Shown: positions 17,714-27,346 of the stretch, piece by piece
Layout: each line of letters opens with the position of its first letter
Position numbering within the stretch: position 1 is the first letter of the stretch
Source of the DNA: Lachnospiraceae bacterium
GTDB lineage: Bacteria > Bacillota > Clostridia > Lachnospirales > Lachnospiraceae
Length of the DNA stretch: 64,000 nucleotides
Assembly (NCBI GenBank): GCA_015058015.1
Contig: SVDM01000012.1
Location: 1-64,000 of the forward strand
Direction of reading: 5' to 3'
Made by a program: the position numbers and the translations under genes
The notes under the pieces: generated by a model
Database searches by the model: none
What the model saw: only the letters and a program-made list of their open reading frames with translations
What the model was told of the DNA's origin: nothing

Positions 17714-18443
17714 TATTGTCTCGCACCGTCTCGTTGGAGGAGTGCGCTGTCTCCCTCATTATTTCTTCTATTTCTTCCCGGGTCAGTTCTCTGTATTCTC
17801 CTGTTTTCAAATCACCCAGCCTGATATTCATTATCCTGATACGCTTAAGGTACACAACCCTATAGCCCAGATTCTCGCACATTCGACGAATCTGCCTGTT
17901 AAGGCCTTGCGTCAGTATTATACGAAACTTCCTTCTTCCTATCTTTTCTACTTCACAGGGTCTCGTTACCGTATCAAGTACCGGAACACCCTTTCTCATA
18001 TTCTCCAGGAAATCCTCGGTTATATCCTTGTTAACAGATACCAGATACTCTTTTTCATGGTAGTTGCCGGCACGCATTATCTTATTAACCAGCTCTCCCA
18101 TGTTGGTCATAAGAATCAATCCTTCGGAAGACTTATCCAATCTTCCCACCGGATAGATTCTGCTCTTATAGTCAACGAAGTCCACTATATTGTCTTTTTC
18201 AACTTTGGCGGTAGTGCATACTATTCCCTTGGGTTTATTGACAGCAATAATAACCGGTCTGTCTTTTTTTACAACCGGTTTCCCGTCAACTTCAATCCTT
18301 TGAGATGGCTTAACTTTGCTGCCCTTTGTGGCCACCTCACCCTCTACGGTTATTCTGCCGGCATCAAGAAGCCTGTCGGCTTCCCTTCTTGAACAGAATC
18401 CGCATTCGGAGAGGTATTTGTTAATACGTACGCCTTCTTCCAT
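17688..18443 (-). CDS. rluF: Pseudouridine synthase, RluF type
   Basis: The protein (251 residues) isomerises a specific uridine, in 23S rRNA for the RluF group. It has an N-terminal S4 RNA-binding domain (RINKYLSECGFCSRREADRL) and an RsuA/RluB/E/F catalytic domain. The aspartate lies in YPVGRLDKSSEGLILMTN, and the typical QGLNRQIRRMCENLGY stretch is present. The residues around NIVDFVDYKSRIYPVGRLDK resemble RluF more than RluB. The ATG at 18443 has an AAAGGAAA site; a TTG five codons upstream lies before that site and is less likely. Confidence 0.9.
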   Translation of the reverse strand: MEEGVRINKYLSECGFCSRREADRLLDAGRITVEGEVATKGSKVKPSQRIEVDGKPVVKKDRPVIIAVNKPKGIVCTTAKVEKDNIVDFVDYKSRIYPVGRLDKSSEGLILMTNMGELVNKIMRAGNYHEKEYLVSVNKDITEDFLENMRKGVPVLDTVTRPCEVEKIGRRKFRIILTQGLNRQIRRMCENLGYRVVYLKRIRIMNIRLGDLKTGEYRELTREEIEEIMRETAHSSNETVRDNNGHKKDKD

Positions 18444-18460
18444 AAGCTTTCCTTTCAAAA

Positions 18461-18941
18461 ACGCTAAGCAAAACTGTAAGCCGGGTTATGTCGTGAATAA
18501 TCATCTGTCTTGGATGTCTGTCGCCAGACACCTCACGCAACCTACCTAAAGCAGACGGGCCGCCTTATGCTTTGTTTCGGTCTTGCTTCGGATGGGGTTT
18601 ACATATGCCCCTCCCGTTACCGGGAGGGCGGTAGTCTCTTACACTGCCCTTCCACCCTTACGCTTACAATGAGAAGCTTTACTGACAAATGCTACTCATT
18701 TGTCAGTACGCGGCATTCGCCGCATTCCGACAATACGTTGAGCTCCTACAAGCAAGCTTGTATTACCGCTCAACAGCTTGTCGAACTGCTTCTCATTGCA
18801 AACGCGGTACATTTCTGTTGCACTTTCCTTGGAGTCACCTCCACCGGACGTTATCCGGCATCCTGCCCTATGAAGCCCGGACTTTCCTCTCCCACGGCCT
18901 TTCGGCACTTGTGTAGAGCGATTATTCATTTTACTTAGCGT
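18461..18941 (-). ncRNA. rnpB: RNase P RNA, bacterial class A
   Basis: This RNA is the catalytic subunit that trims tRNA 5' ends. On the minus strand it has the conserved 5' block GAGGAAAGTCCGGGCTTC (18872-18889) and the 3' block ending in a P1 strand. P1 pairs ACGCTAAGTAAAA (18929-18941) with TTTTGCTTAGCGT (18461-18473), with one G-U pair, which sets both ends. A strong GC hairpin (CCCTCCCGTTACCGGGAGGG) lies near 18620. The P12 arm is greatly enlarged: CAATGAGAAGC/GCTTCTCATTG (18667-18798) encloses three further hairpins. The total of ~481 bases exceeds the usual ~350-400. Confidence 0.95.
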
Positions 18942-18995
18942 CTTATCAATGTAATCTTTTGTGAGCTACCGAATTGCTCCGTGAAACCTGATATC

Positions 18996-20663
18996 TCACA
19001 CGTTAAAGCATGAACCTCCAATGAATTCTCGAATAATGGAGTTCTTACTGATTATATCACTGGGGATGGGCACAAAGTAGTCTAAAAACTTCAAAAGTCT
19101 CTTGGCTTCAAAATATGCCGGGTCCCCCTGCCTTATGGCAAACAGTTGAGGTTCAACATATGTCTTCATAACCGACAGTTCAAAGAGCAATGAAGAGTTA
19201 AACATTACATCTGCTTGCTCCTGGAAGGGGAAGATGTTTTGCTCCTCTCCCGCACGAACGGACTCCCAACGGTTAATGGTTTCTCTGGCCGTTGTACCTC
19301 TTGTTCTTGCATCACGAACAATACGTCTTATTAAACGACCATCCGTGGTGGCAATACGGTTATGTGTATCTATATTAATCTGTGTCAAAGCACTGATATA
19401 AATCCTAAATTTGTTCTCGGCGGAAAGAGTGTATGACAGCTTATCATTCAAACCGTGGATTCCCTCAATAACAAGAATATCATCCGGTCCAAGCTGGAGG
19501 AAATCTCCCCTGTATTCTCTTCTTCCAAGCTTAAAGTTAAATGTAGGAAGTTCAACCCTTTCTCCCCGAAGGAGAGCCTGCATGTCTTCGTTAAACTGCT
19601 CAACATCAATAGCTTCCAGACATTCAAAGTTATAATCACCGTTTACATCACGGGGTGTATGCTCTCTGTCTAAGAAGTAGTTATCAAGAGCAATGGCGTG
19701 GGGCTGTTTGCCCTGTGCTATAAGCTGAATTGACAACCTGTGGGAAAATGTAGTCTTCCCGGAAGAAGAGGGTCCCGCAATCATGATAAACTTCTTGGAA
19801 GGCTGCTTTACAATCATGGATGCAATATCTGCAATCTTCTTCTCCTGCCATGCTTCTGCCACAAGAATCATCTCTTCTACTCTTCCGCTACATATCTGCT
19901 CATTAAGTCCCGCAACAGTATCCATCTTTAAGGACTTGGCCATGGCACGGTTCTCGTTACAAGCTTCCGAGAACTTCCTCTGGGGAATGAATTCCCTTAC
20001 AAGCTCCGGCTCCTGACGTTTGGGGAACTGAAGCATAACACCCTTACCAAACTTAAATACATCAAAATGTTTCAGGCATCCGGTAGAGGGCGCCATATAT
20101 CCGTAAAAGTAATCCTCGAAGCCGTTCAGTGTATAGATGTTAACATGACTTACACGGCGATAGAAGAACAATTCCTTCTTATCCGGCATACCGCATCTGT
20201 CAAAGACCTCTTTTGCCTCATCCATGGCTACGGTTCTCTTATAAAAGGGAATATCATCCTCCACCATCTTCATCATGTGATCTTTTATCTTGGAAACCTG
20301 AGTCTTGGTAAGAGGCTTGGTTGAGTCGGTCTCACAATAATAGCCGTCACCTATGGCATTTAATACCATAACATCCTTAAGGTTTTCGACTCCCAAGATG
20401 TGGTAGCAAGCCTCAAGAAACATCATAACAACACTACGTCTGTATGTCTCATATCCGATTCTTTCTGAGAATGTAATGAATTCCAGAAAACAATTAGCTC
20501 TTACTGTTTTGTATAATTCTCTTAATTTACCGTCTACCTTGCAAAGCATAATGGGTGCAGAATACTTATGCTGATATTCCTTGGCAATATCGCCGTAACT
20601 TACGGTATTGGCATATTGCTTCTTCTCCCCCTCTACATTTACGGTAAAAAATCTTTGTTTCAT
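18996..20663 (-). CDS. Nucleoside kinase with N-terminal TGS/ThrRS-like domains (uridine kinase family)
   Basis: The 555-residue protein joins an N-terminal TGS-like domain and a region like the threonyl-tRNA synthetase editing domain (~1-270) to a C-terminal P-loop kinase of the uridine kinase/phosphoribulokinase family. Walker A is IAGPSSSGKTTFS, followed by ALDNYFLDREHTPRD and VIEGIHGLN. The fusion is widespread in Clostridia, and the exact substrate is not certain. The start MKQRFFTVNVEGEKK has GGGAGGAG just upstream; an earlier in-frame ATG overlaps that site. Confidence 0.85.
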   Translation of the reverse strand: MKQRFFTVNVEGEKKQYANTVSYGDIAKEYQHKYSAPIMLCKVDGKLRELYKTVRANCFLEFITFSERIGYETYRRSVVMMFLEACYHILGVENLKDVMVLNAIGDGYYCETDSTKPLTKTQVSKIKDHMMKMVEDDIPFYKRTVAMDEAKEVFDRCGMPDKKELFFYRRVSHVNIYTLNGFEDYFYGYMAPSTGCLKHFDVFKFGKGVMLQFPKRQEPELVREFIPQRKFSEACNENRAMAKSLKMDTVAGLNEQICSGRVEEMILVAEAWQEKKIADIASMIVKQPSKKFIMIAGPSSSGKTTFSHRLSIQLIAQGKQPHAIALDNYFLDREHTPRDVNGDYNFECLEAIDVEQFNEDMQALLRGERVELPTFNFKLGRREYRGDFLQLGPDDILVIEGIHGLNDKLSYTLSAENKFRIYISALTQINIDTHNRIATTDGRLIRRIVRDARTRGTTARETINRWESVRAGEEQNIFPFQEQADVMFNSSLLFELSVMKTYVEPQLFAIRQGDPAYFEAKRLLKFLDYFVPIPSDIISKNSIIREFIGGSCFNV

Positions 20664-20692
20664 ATAAACTCCTCCCATCTATAAGTTCCCTG

Positions 20693-21472
20693 CTAAAGAA
20701 TAACAAAAGGCTGTCTTGGCTTGTCGCAAATTACGTTTAAGTCAGACTTCTCCTTTAAGTACTTCTCCATGAAGGGAATAAAAATCTTCTCTATTCCATA
20801 ATGACCCGCATCTATAACCGTTATCCCCGATGCAACCGCATCTATGCCGGTATGATGATCAATATCCCCTGTAATAAGCAGGTCCACGTCTCCGGACAGG
20901 GCCGCATCAATCATGGACTTTCCTGCTCCGGGACTTATGGCTACAGTCTCTATGGGACTGTTTAAAGCTCCGAACACCTTAACATTGTCGATGTCAAAGC
21001 GCTCCTTAACCAACATGGCACATTCTTCAAGGCTCATTACACGTCCCAGACCACCGATACGGCCGATACCTTCCGGTCGCCCTTCAATCTCTGTGGTAAC
21101 TTCAAGTACGGTGCAATCCTGCAAGCCCAGAATCTCCGCGGAATACTGTGCCATTCCGCAGACATCAAAATTAGTATGCATAGCATAATAGGAAATATCA
21201 TGGCCAATAAGGTCTATAAGCCTTCTTCCCACAAATGTCTCGGAATTAATCTTCCTTACAGACCCGAATATCAACGGATGGTGGGATATAAGCATATCCG
21301 CTCCCGCAGCTATGGCATCTCTAACCACCTCATCAGTGGCATCGACACAAAGATAGACTGTCCTTACTTCCTTATCCATTCTTCCTGCCAAAAGTCCCGG
21401 GTTGTCCCAGTCAAGAGCTGCCGAAACAGGAGCAAGTCCTTCCAGAATACCTATTACATCCTTACATTTCAT
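20693..21472 (-). CDS. Nif3-like dinuclear metal protein (DUF34 family)
   Basis: The 259-residue protein shows the Nif3 family's metal-binding pattern: SHHPLIFGSV near residue 64, HTNFDVC near 99, and a C-terminal TGDIDHHTGIDA and DAGHYGIEK. These histidines and acids bind two metal ions. The biochemical role is still debated; GTP cyclohydrolase-like or metal-chaperone roles have been proposed. Its start overlaps the trmK stop by 11 bases, an arrangement conserved in Firmicutes. Confidence 0.92.
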   Translation of the reverse strand: MKCKDVIGILEGLAPVSAALDWDNPGLLAGRMDKEVRTVYLCVDATDEVVRDAIAAGADMLISHHPLIFGSVRKINSETFVGRRLIDLIGHDISYYAMHTNFDVCGMAQYSAEILGLQDCTVLEVTTEIEGRPEGIGRIGGLGRVMSLEECAMLVKERFDIDNVKVFGALNSPIETVAISPGAGKSMIDAALSGDVDLLITGDIDHHTGIDAVASGITVIDAGHYGIEKIFIPFMEKYLKEKSDLNVICDKPRQPFVIL

Positions 21473-22172
21473 AATAATCCCCCAATGCTTTATCTATGCG
21501 TGATAACAATCCGCCGACCTCCAAAAGACGCCTTTCAATGTTAGGCCCCGAAGGTCTCTTCTTTAATCCCGATATAATTTCTTCGTTAATGCCCTTTTGC
21601 CGTATCAAGTACTCTTTAAGTACCGGATGGCGCTTATCAAGCAGCACCGGGCCATACTCCAGTTGAATATCCGAATAGGATACAGGGCTTTTTTGTCCGG
21701 GATAGACCTTCATGATGAAGTAGAACTTGCCGTCTTCAAAGACTGCGTCTTCGTCTGCTATAAAAAGTCCCTGATTCCACAGATATCTCCGCAGTTCTCC
21801 TATCTCAGATTGCGGCTGTAATATAAGCTCTCTGACACCAAGAATCTTATCTCTACTCCGGGTCAGAATCTCCTTCATAAGGAGTCCTCCCATACCGGCA
21901 ATTACCACGGAATCTTCTTTTGTTACAGCTATATCCTCCAGCCCGTTTGATAAGCAAACAGTTATCTTGGAATCAAGTCCCTTACTTGAAATATGTGTCC
22001 TTGCTATATCGCAGGGTCCGGCATTCACATCACCGGCCACGGCACATTCTGCCACACCTTCCTCCACCAGATACATGGGGATATAGGCGTGATCTGTGCC
22101 CACATCCACTACTCTCTTGCCGGGACTGACCATGGAAGCCACCGCTTCCAAGCGCTTTGATAAAGTAATCAT
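21462..22172 (-). CDS. trmK: tRNA (adenine-22 N1)-methyltransferase
   Basis: TrmK methylates N1 of A22 in bacterial tRNAs using S-adenosylmethionine. The 236-residue protein has the SAM-binding motif VVDVGTDHAYIPMYLV (~20-35) and the family segment VVIAGMGGLLMKEIL with a following LILQPQSE. The C-terminus is a helical domain. Its start codon follows immediately after the rpoD stop, consistent with cotranscription in the macromolecular-synthesis cluster. Confidence 0.93.
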   Translation of the reverse strand: MITLSKRLEAVASMVSPGKRVVDVGTDHAYIPMYLVEEGVAECAVAGDVNAGPCDIARTHISSKGLDSKITVCLSNGLEDIAVTKEDSVVIAGMGGLLMKEILTRSRDKILGVRELILQPQSEIGELRRYLWNQGLFIADEDAVFEDGKFYFIMKVYPGQKSPVSYSDIQLEYGPVLLDKRHPVLKEYLIRQKGINEEIISGLKKRPSGPNIERRLLEVGGLLSRIDKALGDYYEM

Positions 22173-23279
22173 TTATTCCAAATAGTCCTTTAACTTACGG
22201 CTTCTGCTGGGATGGCGAAGCTTACGGAGAGCCTTAGCCTCAATCTGACGAATACGCTCTCTTGTAACATTAAACTCTTTACCAACCTCTTCAAGGGTTC
22301 TTGCACGTCCGTCATCCAAACCGAAACGAAGACGAAGAACCTTCTGCTCTCTATCAGTAAGTGTCTCCAGCACTTCTGCCAACTGCTCTTTAAGAAGGGT
22401 AAATGCCGCCGCTTCCGCCGGAACAGGTACATTATCATCCTGAATGAAGTCTCCAAGGTGAGAATCCTCCTCCTCACCGATGGGAGTCTCTAAGGATACC
22501 GGTTCCTGAGAAATCTTTAAAATCTCTCGAACCCTCTCTACCGGCATACCCATCTCTTCAGCGATCTCCTCAGGAGAGGGCTCACGTCCCAACTCCTGTA
22601 AGAGCTGTCTTGATACTCTGATAAGCTTGTTAATAGTTTCAACCATATGAACGGGGATACGAATTGTTCTTGCCTGGTCGGCAATAGCTCTTGTGATAGC
22701 CTGACGAATCCACCATGTTGCATAGGTAGAAAACTTATATCCTTTACGATAATCGAACTTCTCAACTGCCTTGATAAGTCCTAAGTTACCCTCCTGAATA
22801 AGGTCAAGGAAGAGCATTCCACGACCTACATATCTCTTGGCAATACTTACAACAAGACGAAGGTTGGCCTCTGATAATTTCTTCTTAGCCTCGATATCTC
22901 CTTCCTCCATACGCTTAGCAAGCTCGATTTCTTCCTCAGCGCTAAGAAGGGGAACCTTACCGATCTCCTTTAAATACATCCTTACCGGGTCTTCAATGTT
23001 GACACCGTCCGGTACACTGAGGTCGATATTCTCAATATCAACTTCCTCCTTGTCTTCAATAAGGAGATCCTCATCATCAGGCTCATCATCCACCATACGG
23101 AATACTTCGATTCCATTGGATTCAAGATATGCCAGGACTTTTTCGATATGCTCTGATGAAAGCTCCATGTCCTTAAAGAAGTCGCTTACATCAGCATACT
23201 CAATGATACCTTTTTTCTTCTTAGCCATCGCAAGCAACTCTTTGAGTTTCTCCTCAAACTTCTCTTCATTAAATTCCAT
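22173..23279 (-). CDS. rpoD: Primary sigma factor (sigma-70/SigA)
   Basis: The housekeeping sigma factor directs RNA polymerase to TTGACA/TATAAT promoters. The 368-residue protein has region 1.1-like N-terminal helices and region 1.2 ([20 protein letters not shown]). Region 2 includes [14 protein letters not shown] (2.4), and regions 3 and 4.2 include the helix-turn-helix [20 protein letters not shown]. The length matches Firmicutes SigA and it lacks the long proteobacterial insertion. It follows dnaG by 15 bases, the classic dnaG-rpoD pair. Confidence 0.97.
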   Translation of the reverse strand: MEFNEEKFEEKLKELLAMAKKKKGIIEYADVSDFFKDMELSSEHIEKVLAYLESNGIEVFRMVDDEPDDEDLLIEDKEEVDIENIDLSVPDGVNIEDPVRMYLKEIGKVPLLSAEEEIELAKRMEEGDIEAKKKLSEANLRLVVSIAKRYVGRGMLFLDLIQEGNLGLIKAVEKFDYRKGYKFSTYATWWIRQAITRAIADQARTIRIPVHMVETINKLIRVSRQLLQELGREPSPEEIAEEMGMPVERVREILKISQEPVSLETPIGEEEDSHLGDFIQDDNVPVPAEAAAFTLLKEQLAEVLETLTDREQKVLRLRFGLDDGRARTLEEVGKEFNVTRERIRQIEAKALRKLRHPSRSRKLKDYLE

Positions 23280-23294
23280 GATTATCCTCCGATT

Positions 23295-25070
23295 CTATTC
23301 CAGATATATTCTTATATCCTTATATTTTTCAAGATTTTTTTTATCTTCAATCAGCTTCTGAAGGCAGGCCACATCTGTAGTCTCCATATCCTCTTCTGCC
23401 GTATTGATTCTGTTTTCTTTAAGTTTGTATAGGGTTTCCTTAATAGCCTTTATCTTATCATCCCGGGAATCCACATTCTCCAATCTGGCATTGAAGATTC
23501 CCGCAATCTCTCTTTGATCTTCTTCATTCTCAAACTGGTTGGCTATTCTTCCCGGATTAACGCTACCTTCTTCAAGCTGACCGAATAAAAGCACAGCCAC
23601 CTGCTTATACAGGGTGGAGGTAAAATCCTCCGGTGCGATATAATCCTTTAATTGTTTATACAATCCCTTTTCTTCAACCAGCCATGTAAGCAGGAGCTTC
23701 TGGGATTCCACAAGACCGTCTTTCTTCTTGCGATTAATTCCTGATTTAATTGGAACCCTTTCTTCTTCCGGTTTTATACCGCTTAAGGCAAAGCCTGCCA
23801 CCTTACTCTTTAGGCTTTCAGCCGATACCATATACTTCTCGGCAACAGCTTCTATGTAGTTGTTCCGCTCCATCTCATCTTCAAAACTAAGGAGCTTTTT
23901 ACCAACCTCATTAAAGAATCTGGTCTTCCCATCAGGATCTGTCAGATCGTATTGCCGTTCTAACACCTCTATGCTAAATAAGAATCCGTTCTTGGCTTCC
24001 TTAATGCGCTTCTCATACTCCTCGGCTCCCAGATTCTTAATGAACTCATCCGGATCCTTGTAGGGCCTCATATCAATGATTCTTCCCTGTATTCCCACGC
24101 TCTTTAGAATAGGCAGCGCCCTAAGGGCCGCATTTACTCCCGCATCATCACTGTCATAGGACAGATACACATTACTCGTATATTTCTTAAGCAAGAAGGC
24201 CTGACCTTGAGTAAAAGCCGTTCCAAGGGATGCCACAGCGCAATCAAAACCTGCCTGATGCAAAGATATAACGTCCATATAGCCTTCGCAAAGTATCAGA
24301 TAATCTTTTCTTGAGGACTTGGCAATATGCAGTCCGAAAAGATTCCTACCCTTGTCAAATACCATGGTCTCGGGAGAGTTTAGGTACTTGGGTTCTCCAT
24401 CTCCCATAACTCTTCCGCCAAAGCCTATAACATGCTTATTCACATCCATAATGGGAAACATTACTCTGTTCCAGAACTTGTCTCCAAAGCCCTTTCTCTC
24501 ATCATAGTGAAACAAGCCTGCGCCATTTAACTCTTCATCCTTGAACCCTTTATTCTTCAGATATGCATAAAGATTATTACGGGAAATACCAGCGTAACCC
24601 AGACCGAAACCGTTAATGGTTTCATCCGACAGTCCCCTGCGTTTTAAGTATTCATATCCTTTTTGGTCCTTGGAATTGCGAAGCAGAAAGTAGTAATACT
24701 TGGCAGCTTCCTTGTTAATCTCAAGAAGCCTTGACCGAAGGTCCGCCTTGTGCTTCTCCTCCGGGCTCTGCTCCACCGTCGGAAGGGCTATACCCGCTCT
24801 GTCGGCTAAGTACTCCACCGCTTCCCTGAAGGAATATTTCTCATATTCTCTTATGAATGTCAGAACCGTTCCTCCCGCATGACAGCCAAAACAATAATAC
24901 ATCTGCTTATCGGGTGACACGGAAAAAGAGCCGGTCTTTTCATTGTGAAACGGACACAGTCCGAATAAAGAACTACCTTTTCTTGTGAGCTTAACGTATT
25001 GGCCGATAACGTCCACAATATCATTACGCTCACAAATCTCCTGTATCAGTTCGTCAGGATAAAGGGCCAT
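23295..25070 (-). CDS. dnaG: DNA primase
   Basis: DnaG makes RNA primers at the replication fork. The 591-residue protein has an N-terminal CHC2 zinc ribbon (Cys39, His42, Cys60, Cys63). A TOPRIM core follows (LILCEGYMDVISLHQAG; the metal-binding SYDSDDAG). The C-terminal helicase-binding domain is less conserved. It lies between dgt and rpoD on the same strand, with 41 bases to dgt. Confidence 0.97.
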   Translation of the reverse strand: MALYPDELIQEICERNDIVDVIGQYVKLTRKGSSLFGLCPFHNEKTGSFSVSPDKQMYYCFGCHAGGTVLTFIREYEKYSFREAVEYLADRAGIALPTVEQSPEEKHKADLRSRLLEINKEAAKYYYFLLRNSKDQKGYEYLKRRGLSDETINGFGLGYAGISRNNLYAYLKNKGFKDEELNGAGLFHYDERKGFGDKFWNRVMFPIMDVNKHVIGFGGRVMGDGEPKYLNSPETMVFDKGRNLFGLHIAKSSRKDYLILCEGYMDVISLHQAGFDCAVASLGTAFTQGQAFLLKKYTSNVYLSYDSDDAGVNAALRALPILKSVGIQGRIIDMRPYKDPDEFIKNLGAEEYEKRIKEAKNGFLFSIEVLERQYDLTDPDGKTRFFNEVGKKLLSFEDEMERNNYIEAVAEKYMVSAESLKSKVAGFALSGIKPEEERVPIKSGINRKKKDGLVESQKLLLTWLVEEKGLYKQLKDYIAPEDFTSTLYKQVAVLLFGQLEEGSVNPGRIANQFENEEDQREIAGIFNARLENVDSRDDKIKAIKETLYKLKENRINTAEEDMETTDVACLQKLIEDKKNLEKYKDIRIYLE

Positions 25071-25111
25071 TTATGTGCCTCCTGTCTCTCCATAGTTACT
25101 CTTTTTATTCC

Positions 25112-26122
25112 TTACTTTATCTTCCAGGAAATCGGTACTCTAAGCTCCTGGAATCTTAAGATAGCATACTGATCTGTCATTCCCGCTATATAGTCACATA
25201 CCACCCGTTCCTTGGACTGGTTGTAATGCTCCATAACATAAGAATATTTGGGGGAGAGCAGTTCAAAATGCTTATTGTAATACTCATACAACTCCACAAT
25301 CAAATCCCTGGCCTTCTTCTCCTGGGCCTTGGCATTGGGATTGGTGTAGACATTATCAAACATAAAGCGTCTTAAACCCTTCATGGCTTCCTCCACTTCC
25401 GGGTCCATTAATATATCATCCTTATCCATACTCTCGATTATAATGCTGTGAATCAGAGTATCCAGACGTTTTCTTGTGGTATCTCCCAGAATCTCTCTGT
25501 ATTCCCTGGGGATATCCTCCTCAGCAATAACCTGCGCCCTTATGGCATCATCAATATCATGATTAATATAGGCTATCTTATCAGACAAACGTACAATCTT
25601 GCCTTCCAATGTGGCCGGTGTACTCTTAATCTGGTGATTCTCAATACCGTCTCTTACCTCCCAGGTAAGATTGAGTCCCTGGCCCTGTTTTTCCAGGTAG
25701 CGAACCACCCTTACAGACTGGATATTATGTTCAAAACCTTCGGGGCAGACTTCGTTAAGAGCGCTTTCGCCACAGTGTCCGAAAGGTGTGTGGCCAAGGT
25801 CGTGACCAAGAGCAATAGCCTCCACCAAATCTTCGTTTAACCGGAGAGCCTTGGCAATTGTACGGGCATTCTGTGAAACTTCCAGGGTATGTGTCAGTCT
25901 TGTTCTGTAATGGTCTCCTTCAGGAGCCAAAAAAACCTGGGTCTTATGCTTCATCCTTCGAAAAGACTTGCAATGTAAGATTCTGTCTCTGTCTCTTTGG
26001 TAGACCGGTCTTATGTCGCATTCTTCCTCCGGAATCTCCCTTCCCTTAGAATTGCAGCTAAGGGATGCATAAGGACTCAGATGTTCCTTCTCAAACTGTT
26101 CCATTGTCTCTCGAATATTCAA
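25112..26122 (-). CDS. dgt: HD-domain dNTP triphosphohydrolase (dGTPase-like)
   Basis: This enzyme hydrolyses a dNTP to the nucleoside and triphosphate and helps hold nucleotide pools in balance. The 336-residue protein has the HD motif set: RLTHTLEVSQ, ALGHDLGHTPFGHCGE and later DKIAYINHDIDDA. The presumed start is TTG at 26122, behind a GGAGAGTG site; an ATG six codons inside lacks a well-placed site. In Firmicutes it commonly heads the dgt-dnaG-rpoD cluster, as here. Confidence 0.92.
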   Translation of the reverse strand: MNIRETMEQFEKEHLSPYASLSCNSKGREIPEEECDIRPVYQRDRDRILHCKSFRRMKHKTQVFLAPEGDHYRTRLTHTLEVSQNARTIAKALRLNEDLVEAIALGHDLGHTPFGHCGESALNEVCPEGFEHNIQSVRVVRYLEKQGQGLNLTWEVRDGIENHQIKSTPATLEGKIVRLSDKIAYINHDIDDAIRAQVIAEEDIPREYREILGDTTRKRLDTLIHSIIIESMDKDDILMDPEVEEAMKGLRRFMFDNVYTNPNAKAQEKKARDLIVELYEYYNKHFELLSPKYSYVMEHYNQSKERVVCDYIAGMTDQYAILRFQELRVPISWKIK

Positions 26123-26188
26123 AACGAATCACTCTCCTAAATACCCTTCAAAAGTAATATTCTGTATCGATAAAGGATTTTCCTTTTT

Positions 26189-27271
26189 TTATTGAAATTT
26201 TCTTAAATCAAAAATCGGTTCAAGAAGCGGGGCTAGAATATTAATAAACTCTTCCTTCTTCTCATCATCAAAATCATTATAATTTCTAAGGGATTCCACC
26301 AGGGTAGGCAGGGTCAGCTGGTTAATGGTGGTGGCTCCCGTGGATATCAAAACATTATATAAGGTATCGATAAATGTCTTCTTCTCCTCCGAATTAAGGT
26401 TCCTAAACCAGGCGAGAAATGCCTCCTCAAAATCGTAACTCACCTTGCTTCTCTTCGCCAAAAGTACAAAACCGTCCTCAATAGTCTGCCATGTGAAGGG
26501 ATTATGCTGAAGGATTCCTATCCCGTTACTCTTTACTACAAAGGTGGGACCTCCCGTTTCCATCAAGACTCCCACGATAGATGTCTGAGGTACAAATGTC
26601 CTTACGTGACGTTTGACAAAATCTCCGTTTTCCTTCCAGATACAGTCTGTGGCAAAGCCCGGGCCGTCATTATTAAAGACTGTGGCAATACGACTTCTTA
26701 CCGCCTCGCTGCAATTAAGAGCAGCGTAAACCGCCAGATTGCCCCCTTTGCTGTGGCCTCCCACATATATCTTTCCCTTAAATCTCCCTGCTACGTCTTC
26801 AAGATAGTGTAATGCATCAACCTGGGCCGGTATAGGATTCATATAGCCTATATTAAAATCTTCCTTCCAGCTTATAAGAATATTGTCCGTTCCCCTAAAG
26901 CACACATACAAAAAGCCCTCACATATAAATGTCATGGCCGCAAACTGCTTCTCCGCATCAAAGTCAATCTCCGCTACATACCCTTCAATACGGATATCCT
27001 TATATCTCCTGCATCCTGCCATAATATGAAAAAGAAGAATAGTCTCTTTCATAAATACGGTTTCCTTAAGCATCTCTACTATATCGGCCTTTTCCTCAAG
27101 TACCGATGCCAGGTCCTCAATAGTTTTGTAATTATCAAAAGACTCGTCAAGCAAGTCTTCAAAATACATATAACCTATGGTTGCAAATATCAAATTATCT
27201 ATTTCGTTAAAGGGAAGTTCATCAAAAGATGAGCCCCCGCATTTTCTTACATAATCCAGCATTCCTGCCAT
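26189..27271 (-). CDS. Alpha/beta-hydrolase of the DUF2974 (Mbeg1-like) family
   Basis: The 360-residue protein has the nucleophile-elbow motif GGHSKGGNLAVYAAL and an oxyanion-side segment YVCFRGTDN. Both are typical of Mbeg1/DUF2974 lipase-like proteins. No signal peptide is visible, so it is likely cytoplasmic. The start MAGMLDYVRKCGG is chosen because AAAGGATAA lies 9 bases upstream; a longer frame reaching 27337 lacks support. The substrate is unknown. A poor hairpin lies just past its stop codon near 26160-26180. Confidence 0.8.
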   Translation of the reverse strand: MAGMLDYVRKCGGSSFDELPFNEIDNLIFATIGYMYFEDLLDESFDNYKTIEDLASVLEEKADIVEMLKETVFMKETILLFHIMAGCRRYKDIRIEGYVAEIDFDAEKQFAAMTFICEGFLYVCFRGTDNILISWKEDFNIGYMNPIPAQVDALHYLEDVAGRFKGKIYVGGHSKGGNLAVYAALNCSEAVRSRIATVFNNDGPGFATDCIWKENGDFVKRHVRTFVPQTSIVGVLMETGGPTFVVKSNGIGILQHNPFTWQTIEDGFVLLAKRSKVSYDFEEAFLAWFRNLNSEEKKTFIDTLYNVLISTGATTINQLTLPTLVESLRNYNDFDDEKKEEFINILAPLLEPIFDLRKFQ

Positions 27272-27297
27272 AGCAGTTATCCTTTCTTTATATGCCA

Positions 27298-27330
27298 CAA
27301 AAGGAACCCCTTGAAAAAAGGGATTCCTTA
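27298..27330 (-). terminator. Hairpin after the PanE-like gene
   Basis: AAGGAATCCC pairs with GGGGTTCCTT (one G-U) on the minus strand, followed by TTTTG. It lies between the stop codon of the PanE-like gene and the start of the DUF2974 gene. The T tract is short, so termination may be partial. Confidence 0.55.
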
Positions 27331-27346
27331 TTAGCATTAATTTATT

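Noticed and set aside
17706-18392. 228-codon plus-strand frame opposite rluF
   Set aside because: rluF on the minus strand is complete with clear family motifs; the opposite frame has no recognisable domain or start signal.
18510-18938. Several frames of 75-142 codons on both strands
   Set aside because: They lie within RNase P RNA, which explains the sequence fully.
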